From Desulfobacterales bacterium (GTDB lineage Bacteria; Desulfobacterota; Desulfobacteria; Desulfobacterales; UBA11574): a stretch of 5,205 bases of DNA. Numbering within the stretch: the first letter of the stretch is position 1; the number at the start of each line of letters is the position of its first letter. The position numbers and the translations under genes are program-made. The DNA lies in assembly GCA_030145595.1 (NCBI GenBank), contig JAQYVG010000229.1, positions 1 through 5,205 on the forward strand. Direction: 5' to 3'. Shown piece by piece: positions 1 to 5,203 of the stretch. Below the pieces are notes generated by a model. It saw only the letters and a list, made by a program, of their open reading frames with translations, made no database searches and was not told the origin of the DNA.

Positions 1-140
1 CTATATGCCTGTGGTTATTTTTTTCGCATGCCTTGATCTTGAACAAAAATCCTCATTTATGGATGGACACTAGTTAACTTTTTGTTTCTGCGACGACAGT
101 TTCAGGATATGAGCTTTGAGGACAACGGCTAACTTTGCAG

Positions 141-557
141 TTACTCGCCAATAATTTTTACCAGGGCTCTTTTACGTCTGCCCCCGTCAAACTCGCCGTA
201 AAATATCCGCTCCCAGGTGCCGAAGTCAAGACGGCCGTCAGTGACGGCCACAACCACTTCACGCCCCATGATCTGTCTTTTCATGTGCGCATCGGCATTG
301 TCTTCGCCCACATTGTGCCGGTACTGAGAAACCGGCGCGTGGGGTGCCAGTTTCTCCAACCAGATTTCATAGTCGTGATGCAGACCCGCTTCATCGTCAT
401 TTATAAACACAGAGGCCGTGATGTGCATGGCGTTGACCAGCACCAATCCTTCTTTGATGCCGCTTTCCTGCAGGCAGGTATCAACTTGAGGGGTAATGTT
501 GATAAGTGCTCGCCGGGTCGGCACCTCAAACCACAATTCTTTGCGATAGCTTTTCAT
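141..557 (-). CDS. yjbQ: YjbQ/UPF0047 family protein (secondary thiamine-phosphate synthase-like)
   Basis: This 138-residue protein is a full-length member of the small cytoplasmic YjbQ (UPF0047) family. Members can show weak thiamine-phosphate synthase activity, but their main physiological role is unsettled. Family marks seen are NAMHITASVFIND (residues 42-54, with H45), a second conserved region from H81 through GEDNADAHMK (H91), GRLDFGTWERIF (108-119), and the family's usual C-terminal Gly-Glu (137-138). The histidines and acidic residues are the likely metal or phosphate site. GEDNADAHMKRQIMGRE replaces the EGxDDMPAHIK seen in many other bacteria and is, from memory, typical of deltaproteobacterial forms. 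The ATG follows a strong GAGGAG ribosome binding site at about 6 nt, which fixes the start. The gene is divergent from the radical SAM gene and stands alone on this strand within the window. The family assignment is firm; the function in the cell is not. Confidence 0.93.
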   Translation of the reverse strand: MKSYRKELWFEVPTRRALINITPQVDTCLQESGIKEGLVLVNAMHITASVFINDDEAGLHHDYEIWLEKLAPHAPVSQYRHNVGEDNADAHMKRQIMGREVVVAVTDGRLDFGTWERIFYGEFDGGRRKRALVKIIGE

Positions 558-628
558 GGGTTGCTCCTCACATATGGATTGTTGACGAGTTCAGGTTGTT
601 CATTAAGCGCTATTGATGTTTTTTTGAT

Positions 629-650
629 TCATGTTATGTATATCACATAA
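629..650. promoter_or_regulatory. Candidate CRP/FNR-family operator in the divergent promoter region
   Basis: Read on the minus strand, this site has the core TGTGA-TATACA-TAACA, nine of ten bases matching the TGTGA-N6-TCACA consensus. By hand alignment about 15 of 22 positions match the extended consensus. It can also be read as TTATGT and ACATAA half-sites 5 bp apart (634-650). It lies between yjbQ and the radical SAM gene, so one bound regulator could affect both. A weak minus-strand promoter overlaps it (-35 TTGAAA, plus positions 662-667; -10 about 637-644), which would fit repression of yjbQ or a role further from the radical SAM start. The regulator is not in the window. Confidence 0.4.
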
Positions 651-661
651 ATCGTTTTTTT

Positions 662-690
662 TTTCAATGTATGGAACATATTCTTATAAG
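662..690 (+). promoter_or_regulatory. Candidate promoter of the radical SAM gene
   Basis: A good -10 box, TATAAG (685-690), lies 17 bp downstream of a poor -35, TTTCAA (662-667). This would give a leader of roughly 28 nt before the ATG at 725. The -10 sits inside a perfect 12-bp palindrome, TTCTTATAAGAA (681-692), which could be an operator or chance in AT-rich DNA. A second, weaker pair lies upstream (TTGATT at 624-629 with CATAAA at 646-651) and overlaps the CRP-like site. This is a by-eye prediction only. Confidence 0.35.
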
Positions 691-724
691 AACCTAGAAC
701 CGATCAGTTTAAAAAGAAGAATCC

Positions 725-2053
725 ATGGCCTTAAAGGACAACCGGCGCAGCAAATTGAACCGTAAAAGCAACACCCTAATAACGGCCGTGGTGGCGAATT
801 CGGCCGGTGAGATCTTTGAACTTGAAGGGTATGCTGCCGTGGGCATGGCAGGATCGCTGCGCCGGCCGCTGACATTGGATCAAACCATCAACATGCCGTA
901 TGGCGGGGAACTGATGCTGCTGCCGGACAGAAGACCCGTATTGTTTAACATGGAAACAGGCCTGCTCGAAACGCTCAAAGTGAATCCGTATATACCCGGC
1001 GAGCAGATATACCCGGTGGCTGCTTTTAATTCGCCCGGCTACGTTACGATGTACGCCGGCGCTTATAGTGAAGATAAGGAGGCCGGGTATCTGCCCCTTT
1101 TTTCATATGGTGCGGTTGGGTGGCATAAAGACAAGTTCAGATCCGCCGTGATTAGGGTAGACCGCGAAAGGCGTCAGGACTTGCGGTTGATGAAAACCGG
1201 GGATATCAAAGCCGGAATTCATAAAATGCAAAAGGAAATGCCGGACAACCGGCTGCGAAAACACCTCGAAAAATGCGCCTTGAAATATGGATGTCCGGCG
1301 GCCAAGAATTTCTTTTTGGGGAGGTATGAGGCACCACTGCCGACGTCCGGACATTGTAATGCCCGGTGTCTGGGGTGTTTGTCTTTTCAAAAAAGCGGCA
1401 AGATTTCCATCAGTCAGGAGAGAATCGCTTTCCAGCCGACTTCAGCGGAAATCGCTGAAGTCGCCCTGCAGCACATCCGGAAGGTAAACAAGAGCGTTGT
1501 CAGCTTTGGACAGGGGTGTGAAGGCGATCCCCTGCTGGCGGCGGATGTGATCGCGCCGGCCATAGGAAAGATACGTTCGGTTACCTCCCGTGGAACGATC
1601 AACATGAACACCAACGGCAGCCGCCCCGATACCCTTAAAAGACTTTTTGATGCCGGTCTCGACAGCATCCGCATCAGTTTAAACAGCATCCGTCGAGAAT
1701 GTTACGATATCTACTTTCAGCCAAAGGGCTATGATTTCAATGATGTGATCGAAAGTATTGACATTGCCATAAGCCGCAAGAAATTTGTAGCCATAAACTA
1801 TTTGAACAGCCCGGGTTTTACCGATACTCCGCAAGAGTTAGACGCCCTGATCGCCTTTATCCGGCAGCATCGCATCGACATGATCCAGTGGCGCAACCTT
1901 AACTTTGACCCGCTCAGGTACTGGAGCATCATGGAGAGTGTCGCCCAACACGGAAAACCCGTGGGCATGCAAAAGGTCCTGCACCGTATTCAAAAACTGT
2001 TTCCGGATGTTAAATACGGTTACTTTAATCCGCCCAAAGAAAAGTTCAAATAA
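725..2053 (+). CDS. Radical SAM protein of unknown function
   Basis: The 442-residue protein carries the radical SAM cluster motif CNARCLGC (CxxxCxxC: C211, C215, C218), which binds a [4Fe-4S] cluster that splits S-adenosylmethionine to make a radical. Further core marks are GQGCEGDP (262-269, the likely SAM-contact region with E266 and an extra C265), NMNTNGS (293-299), RISLNS in the barrel, and IDMIQWRNLN near the C-terminus. Residues 1 to about 180 form an N-terminal domain I cannot assign. A cysteine pair, C184-x5-C190 (KCALKYGCPAAKNFFLGR), sits just before the radical SAM motif. The whole pattern matches, from memory, a conserved anaerobe family (Geobacter, Desulfobacterales) with no known substrate. 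No SPASM-type C-terminal cysteine domain is seen. The start is preceded by AAGAAG. prmA lies 337 bp downstream on the same strand. The fold is certain; the reaction is unknown. Confidence 0.93.
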   Translation: MALKDNRRSKLNRKSNTLITAVVANSAGEIFELEGYAAVGMAGSLRRPLTLDQTINMPYGGELMLLPDRRPVLFNMETGLLETLKVNPYIPGEQIYPVAAFNSPGYVTMYAGAYSEDKEAGYLPLFSYGAVGWHKDKFRSAVIRVDRERRQDLRLMKTGDIKAGIHKMQKEMPDNRLRKHLEKCALKYGCPAAKNFFLGRYEAPLPTSGHCNARCLGCLSFQKSGKISISQERIAFQPTSAEIAEVALQHIRKVNKSVVSFGQGCEGDPLLAADVIAPAIGKIRSVTSRGTINMNTNGSRPDTLKRLFDAGLDSIRISLNSIRRECYDIYFQPKGYDFNDVIESIDIAISRKKFVAINYLNSPGFTDTPQELDALIAFIRQHRIDMIQWRNLNFDPLRYWSIMESVAQHGKPVGMQKVLHRIQKLFPDVKYGYFNPPKEKFK

Positions 2054-2072
2054 AATCGCGGCGCGATTTTAT
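2050..2072 (+). terminator. Hairpin overlapping the radical SAM stop codon, possible terminator
   Basis: Perfect 11-bp arms (ATAAAATCGCG and CGCGATTTTAT) flank a single central G. As RNA this would fold with a few unpaired bases at the tip. The left arm contains the TAA stop at 2051-2053, and the right arm ends in TTTTAT, giving a short U-rich tail. That fits a modest intrinsic terminator, possibly two-way because of the matching A-run on the left. Confidence 0.5.
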
Positions 2073-2101
2073 ATAATGTCCCGCTTTTCGCGGGACTTAT
2101 A
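2072..2101. repeat. GC-rich hairpin GTCCCGC-TTTTC-GCGGGAC
   Basis: A perfect 7-bp GC-rich stem (2078-2084 with 2090-2096) has the loop TTTTC. It extends outward by TATAA pairing with TTATA (2072-2076 with 2097-2101), leaving only T2077 bulged, for about 12 bp in all. It follows directly on the previous hairpin. It could be a back-up terminator or a copy of a dispersed REP-like palindrome; the stem sequence looks familiar from Desulfobacterales intergenic DNA, but I cannot confirm that here. Confidence 0.6.
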
Positions 2102-2107
2102 AAAGGA

Positions 2108-2121
2108 ATTTCTATAGAAAT
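2108..2121. repeat. 14-bp perfect palindrome
   Basis: ATTTCTATAGAAAT is perfectly self-complementary and lies 6 bp after the GC-rich hairpin, just before the G-rich run TGGTGGGGCGGGG. It might be an operator or part of the same palindrome cluster. No function can be assigned. Confidence 0.4.
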
Positions 2122-2153
2122 GGTGGGGCGGGGAATTTTTATTATAAAGTATT

Positions 2154-2379
2154 ATCTGTCAGCGGAATGGATGATCTTTTTTTAAAGCGTGTGCTGTTTG
2201 AGTGTATTAGGGATTCGTTAGAAAGAACAGACCTATGCCGCAATTGTTTCATAGCAAACGACTGCTCATCGTAAAGCAAACCTGTTGTTTTTTGTGAGAA
2301 AAGCCTCTGTTCTTTTTTACGAGCCCTTATACACGAGTTCACACGCTTTAAAAAAAGATTTTCCATGTAGCGACCATAA
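2154..2379. repeat. Long imperfect inverted repeat filling the gap before prmA
   Basis: The arms pair across almost the whole gap. The best part is 20/20: 2174-2193 is the exact reverse complement of 2340-2359. Inner arms 2202-2231 and 2306-2334 match at about 25 of 30 positions with one 1-nt gap. Outward, ATGGA (2167-2171) pairs with TCCAT (2362-2366), and weaker pairing (GTC and GC blocks) continues to about 2154 and 2379. The apex, about 2232-2305, is unpaired and holds a direct AGCAAAC repeat (2253-2259, 2275-2281). Both arms begin with an ATG reading inward: a 35-codon plus-strand frame at 2167-2274 (starts MDDLFLKRV, contains CRNC) and a minus-strand frame from 2366 (starts MENLFLKRV). 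Neither has a clear ribosome binding site. It could be a transposon-derived miniature element, an inverted duplication of a small gene's start, or a structured leader for prmA. Confidence 0.8.
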
Positions 2380-2390
2380 GAGAAAAAAAT

Positions 2391-3332
2391 ATGAAATGGA
2401 TCGAAGCCAAGGTTGTATTTGATTTTGATGACAGGCGGCTGGCAGTGGATCTGATTGCAAACCTTTTTCATGAATTCGGGCTGCAAGGCGTTGTCATTGA
2501 GGACCCCGAGATTGATCCTGAGGAAGACTGGGGGGAAGATGCCGTTGATTTGCCGGAACTAAATGCGGTGATCGGATATTTCCGGGAAGATGACAAAGCT
2601 GAAAAACAATGTCGGATTCTAGAGCAAAAGCTTAAAAGACTGGAAAAAGCCCTTGGCATTAAAAGCCGCATTTTTTATTCTCAAATGGATGAAGCCGACT
2701 GGTCTGAAGCGTGGAAGTCTTATTTTTGGCCCGAAAAAATCGGAGCCGCTATTGTCGTAAAGCCGACCTGGCGAGAATACTCTCGATCCGCAGGCGAAAT
2801 CGTACTAGAGATCGATCCGGGCATGGCGTTTGGGACCGGCACCCATCCGACCACGACGTTGTGTATAGAGATGATTGCATCCTATTTGACTAAGGGCGAT
2901 TCATTTCTTGATGTGGGTACCGGTTCGGGCATACTGATGATTGCGGCCGCCAAGTTAGGTGCCGCTAAGCTGGTGGGAATCGACAATGATGAGGAAGCTG
3001 TGAAAATAGCCCACCGGAATATGCTGCAAAACCGCATTGAAAGCGAAATATTCAAGATAACAACCGGCAACCTGGTCGATGGGGTGGATGAACAATTTGA
3101 TCTGGCTGTCGCCAACATTTCATCCGACGCTGTTTTAGAACTGCTGGACAGCATCCGTGACGTTCTGACTCAAAAAGGCATATTCATATGCGCGGGTATT
3201 GTTGAAAAAAATAAAAAAGATGTTGTTCAAAAAATGAAAAGCCTTGGGTTTGAAATCATCGAGACCCGTGCCAAAGAAGATTGGATCGTTATTGCCGGGA
3301 GGGTTTCCTCATGTGTCCTGACTTATACTTGA
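2391..3332 (+). CDS. prmA: Ribosomal protein L11 methyltransferase PrmA
   Basis: PrmA transfers methyl groups from S-adenosylmethionine to lysines and the N-terminus of ribosomal protein L11 in the cytoplasm. The 313-residue product is slightly longer than the E. coli protein (293). MKWIEAKVVFD fits the family's usual start, supporting ATG 2391 although the ribosome binding site (AAGAGA, 2378-2383) is weak. Residues 1 to about 90 are the L11-recognition domain, with a strongly acidic stretch (about 38-50). The catalytic domain shows the signature GMAFGTGTHPTTT (144-156), the SAM motif DVGTGSG (174-180), GIDNDEEAV (196-204), the active-site ANIS (241-244, N242) and the C-terminal EDWIVIAGRV. 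About eight further residues (SSCVLTYT) form an unusual tail. The neighbour rsmE, often next to prmA in other bacteria, is absent here. The long inverted repeat ends at its ribosome binding site and could affect translation. Confidence 0.97.
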   Translation: MKWIEAKVVFDFDDRRLAVDLIANLFHEFGLQGVVIEDPEIDPEEDWGEDAVDLPELNAVIGYFREDDKAEKQCRILEQKLKRLEKALGIKSRIFYSQMDEADWSEAWKSYFWPEKIGAAIVVKPTWREYSRSAGEIVLEIDPGMAFGTGTHPTTTLCIEMIASYLTKGDSFLDVGTGSGILMIAAAKLGAAKLVGIDNDEEAVKIAHRNMLQNRIESEIFKITTGNLVDGVDEQFDLAVANISSDAVLELLDSIRDVLTQKGIFICAGIVEKNKKDVVQKMKSLGFEIIETRAKEDWIVIAGRVSSCVLTYT

Positions 3333-3657
3333 ATTGACAGAATCGAAAAACGATTCGCGATATCATTTGACAGTCAGTTGTTTTTTTTAACTAAAAATAC
3401 AACCTCAAAATTTCCAAATAGCAAAAAGATATAACAGTTACCGATACGGCCATCTTTTGGTGATACTGTATTGAGGTATCTCAAAAAATTCGGGCCATTG
3501 ACATTTTGTTTTTATTGCAGGTATCACAACATTTTCGAGCCTCTGATAAATACAGTTATGGCAGCATCAGCAATCGAGGCTCATTTTCGATAAGTTGGAG
3601 ATATCTGAAATCTTAACGTGCCGGTTTGGTGGACTGCCTGGTTAGCTAAGAACGGCT
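3333..3657. other. 325-bp intergenic region between prmA and the cupin gene
   Basis: prmA and the cupin gene converge here. No convincing gene is seen. Contents are a 6-bp hairpin with an A5 loop (GAATCG-AAAAA-CGATTC, 3340-3356) soon after the prmA stop, then a T8 run at 3381-3388 after the small dyad TGACAGTCA (3368-3376). These may end prmA transcription, but neither is a classic terminator. A perfect -35-like TTGACA (3498-3503) has only a poor -10 (about 3521-3527). TTGAG-GTAT-CTCAA at 3471-3484 is a short stem. The hairpin at 3531-3590 is listed separately. The DNA is AT-rich. Confidence 0.5.
3531..3590. repeat. Hairpin flanked by 8-bp direct repeats
   Basis: ATTTTCGA occurs at 3531-3538 and again at 3583-3590. 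Between them, GAGCCT (3537-3542) pairs with AGGCTC (3577-3582), and the next bases CTGAT (3543-3547) pair with ATCAG (3566-3570), leaving CAATCG bulged. A 44-bp structured segment between matching 8-mers resembles a tiny inserted element with a target duplication. It could equally be a weak terminator (stem followed by ATTTTC on the plus strand) or chance. Confidence 0.4.
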
Positions 3658-3993
3658 TCATTGTTTACGTAAATAACGATCTGGTTCATCAAAAAAGGTA
3701 ATGTCTGCATATCCGGAATATATTTTCCCCGAATGCAATACTCCTTCTGGAATGTAATATCTATCCCCTTTGGTATAGGTTTCTTTTTTACCACCAAGCG
3801 TCAGGTCAATCTTGCCTTCCAAAACTATACCGATCTGGGCAGCATGAGAATGTTCCGGCAAATCAACATCCTTTGCAAATTCCATAAAAATTATCTGATG
3901 AGTATCGGATTGAGAAAGATATGCTTTTATTCCTTCTAACGGTATATCAGCTTCAGGAAGATTTTTGATAGGATCTGGAAATACCTCTGACAT
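3658..3993 (-). CDS. Single-domain cupin protein
   Basis: The 111-residue protein is one complete cupin beta-barrel. Motif 1 is PEHSHAAQIGIVLEGKIDL (H48, H50, with G60), and motif 2 is GDRYYIPEGVLHSG (P82, G84, H87). H48, H50 and H87 would bind one metal ion. The glutamate normal in motif 1 is missing, and the spacing after HSH is one residue short, so Q53 may take its place; HSHxAQ variants are, from memory, a known subgroup. The start is well set by AAAGGAG about 6 nt before the ATG. It is the last gene of the likely three-gene minus-strand operon, 58 bp after the ferredoxin-like gene. Such small cupins range from sugar or acid binding to dioxygenases and regulators, so the role is not assigned. 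No signal peptide is seen, so it should be cytoplasmic. Confidence 0.92.
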   Translation of the reverse strand: MSEVFPDPIKNLPEADIPLEGIKAYLSQSDTHQIIFMEFAKDVDLPEHSHAAQIGIVLEGKIDLTLGGKKETYTKGDRYYIPEGVLHSGKIYSGYADITFFDEPDRYLRKQ

Positions 3994-4051
3994 TGAAACT
4001 CCTTTCAGTCATTGAGCATAACTATAAATGAGTGGAAATAATTCTCGCATA

Positions 4052-4717
4052 TTAGATATTAGGTTGTTTAAGCACCGTTGCTTCTTCAGGGCAAACATTC
4101 ACACACAGACCGCAGCCGTAACACGATTCGGGATTATAATGCATCCTTTCTTCTCCCTGGACGCGAGCGCCGAAAAGACATTTATCAATACACTCTCCGC
4201 AATCCGTACACACCTTTATGTCAGTTACGGCAATATATTTACTGCGGGCGATGAGATCAGCTCGATCATACAATCTTAGGATCTGAAGATCGTGGCAACA
4301 GCAATAACAGCAGCTGCAAAATGCATATATTTTGTTGCCGGGCATGTAAAAACTCAAATGCACGAGGCCTTTCTCATTTGCATATCGTAAAATATCTTTT
4401 GCTTCTTCAAGAGAGGCCCGGCGCCCCCGGCCTTTTTCCATGTTTTTTACGGCAACATCGTCTAAAAGAAAACAGACTTCCAACGGATTATCACAACGCT
4501 TGTAGTGAGTTCTGCATTCACAATCGGTCAGCGCAATGGTGTTAGCAGCGCGAAGTATTTCAAGAGCCCGCTCACTCGGCATGACCCACTGCTTTGCTTC
4601 AAGCGACTCACGGACTGGAATAACCTTGGATGCATAGGGTATCTTACCCGCTTTCAACCAGTTATCATATTTCTCAAGCCTTTTCTCTAAAAACGGATCT
4701 TTGTTGTTCGGTTTCAT
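4052..4717 (-). CDS. Cysteine-rich ferredoxin-like protein with two C-terminal [4Fe-4S] motifs
   Basis: The 221-residue protein has 18 cysteines. The C-terminus is a classic two-cluster ferredoxin: CTDCGECIDKC (C170, C173, C176, C180) and CYGCGLCVNVCP (C199, C202, C205, C209), each able to bind a [4Fe-4S] cluster. The N-terminal two thirds hold two further cysteine groups: DCECRTHYKRCDNPLEVC (C66, C68, C75, C82) and CSCCYCCC (C134, C136, C137, C139, C140, C141). Between them lies GRGRRASLEEAKDIL, a helix-like stretch. I recognise this layout as a family spread in anaerobic bacteria and archaea, usually annotated only as a 4Fe-4S binding protein. An electron-transfer role is likely, partner unknown. 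There is no signal peptide or membrane segment. The start is supported by AGAAAGG about 8 nt upstream. It is the middle gene of the likely operon, 47 bp after the DUF1847-like gene. Confidence 0.92.
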   Translation of the reverse strand: MKPNNKDPFLEKRLEKYDNWLKAGKIPYASKVIPVRESLEAKQWVMPSERALEILRAANTIALTDCECRTHYKRCDNPLEVCFLLDDVAVKNMEKGRGRRASLEEAKDILRYANEKGLVHLSFYMPGNKIYAFCSCCYCCCHDLQILRLYDRADLIARSKYIAVTDIKVCTDCGECIDKCLFGARVQGEERMHYNPESCYGCGLCVNVCPEEATVLKQPNI

Positions 4718-4764
4718 GTTTTAAAGCCTTTCTTTAAAGACAAATATGTCTTTGATGGTGTTCA

Positions 4765-5121
4765 CTAACTTTTCCTGTTACCGACACCCCGAACCATCTC
4801 GCTGGATTTTCTATCTTCTCTCATATTTTGTAATTTCAAACTCTTATAATAGCTGTCGATATTGTAAATTGCAGCCATTGGATTATGACCAAGGCGCTCA
4901 TAGCCAATCTCACGGTTTGCATACCCATCGGCCTCCTGAATAGCTGCTTGTTTTGCAAATTCGGTGACATCCGGAGAGTCATATTCTTTTAGGCATCTTT
5001 CAATCAGATCTGGCTTGTTTTTCGTTGGGCAATACGAGGGGTTTTTACCATCTTCTATTTTGCAGAATCGATCAGCAGTTTTAAAAGGACATCGGGCGCA
5101 ATTTGGTGTGTCGTTTTCCAT
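4765..5121 (-). CDS. Short DUF1847-like cysteine protein, apparently lacking the family's middle
   Basis: The 118-residue protein begins with a cysteine motif, NCARCPFKTADRFC then PSYCPT (C8, C11, C20, C31), plus C43, which is typical of the N-terminus of DUF1847 proteins, a putative metal-binding family. Residues 50-66 (DVTEFAKQAAIQEADGY) fit the helix that follows in that family. Then, from about residue 74, ERLGHNPMAAIYNIDSYYK matches what I recall as the extreme C-terminus of full-length members (KDRVLGHNPxAAxY). The 100-plus residues that normally lie between are absent, and the frame is kept. The last 19 residues are hydrophilic and basic, with no recognisable family match. AGGAG precedes the ATG by about 9 nt. 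It is first in the likely operon with the ferredoxin-like and cupin genes. It could be a decayed gene with an in-frame deletion or a real short form; the family match is from memory. Confidence 0.8.
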   Translation of the reverse strand: MENDTPNCARCPFKTADRFCKIEDGKNPSYCPTKNKPDLIERCLKEYDSPDVTEFAKQAAIQEADGYANREIGYERLGHNPMAAIYNIDSYYKSLKLQNMREDRKSSEMVRGVGNRKS

Positions 5122-5151
5122 TTTTCGTAACTCCTATCTACAGTATTCATT

Positions 5152-5203
5152 TTTATGTTTTCCTAACGAACATAAAGCTAAATTAAACTACGCCTTTTAT
5201 CAA
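5152..5203 (-). promoter_or_regulatory. Candidate promoter and operator of the three-gene minus-strand operon
   Basis: A perfect 8-bp inverted repeat, TTTATGTT (5152-5159) and AACATAAA (5169-5176) with a 9-bp spacer, lies 31 bp upstream of the first gene's ATG and looks like a regulator site. On the minus strand, a -35-like TTGATA (plus 5198-5203) is followed after 17 bp by a poor -10 TAGCTT (5175-5180) that abuts the repeat. A bound protein there would block the start of transcription. The -10 is weak, so the promoter is uncertain; the inverted repeat is directly visible. Confidence 0.35.

Noticed and set aside
43..132. Possible tail of a plus-strand gene ending GACAACGGCTAA
   Set aside because: The frame opens only after a stop at 40-42, has no start before ATG 109, and the product is not recognisable. 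The first 140 bases appear non-coding within this window.
130..143. TAACT-TTGC-AGTTA hairpin at the yjbQ stop
   Set aside because: Only 5 AT-rich base pairs and no T-run after it on the minus strand, so it is too weak to call a terminator.
135..650. 171-codon open frame on the plus strand
   Set aside because: It lies almost entirely antisense to yjbQ, whose protein family match and ribosome binding site are clear.
2167..2274. 35-codon plus-strand frame with a C-x2-C-x5-C tail as a separate gene
   Set aside because: There is no usable ribosome binding site spacing and no recognised family, so I did not list it as a gene. It is recorded within the inverted repeat.
2142..2486. 114-codon minus-strand frame across the gap before prmA
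   Set aside because: Its first part is antisense to the conserved prmA start and its last part is antisense to the left arm of the inverted repeat. Only the internal ATG at 2366 is of interest, and it is treated under the repeat.
3498..3527. TTGACA with a 17-18 bp spacer as a promoter for a small RNA
   Set aside because: The -10 match is poor and nothing downstream resembles a known RNA or a strong terminator.
3435..3593. Open plus-strand frame of 52 codons ending near ATTTTCGATAA, with protein-like composition
   Set aside because: It has no well-placed ATG before 3558 and no ribosome binding site. An open stretch of this length is expected by chance, and I recognise no family.
4028..4279. 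83-codon plus-strand frame
   Set aside because: It is the shadow of the ferredoxin motifs of the minus-strand gene at 4052-4717.
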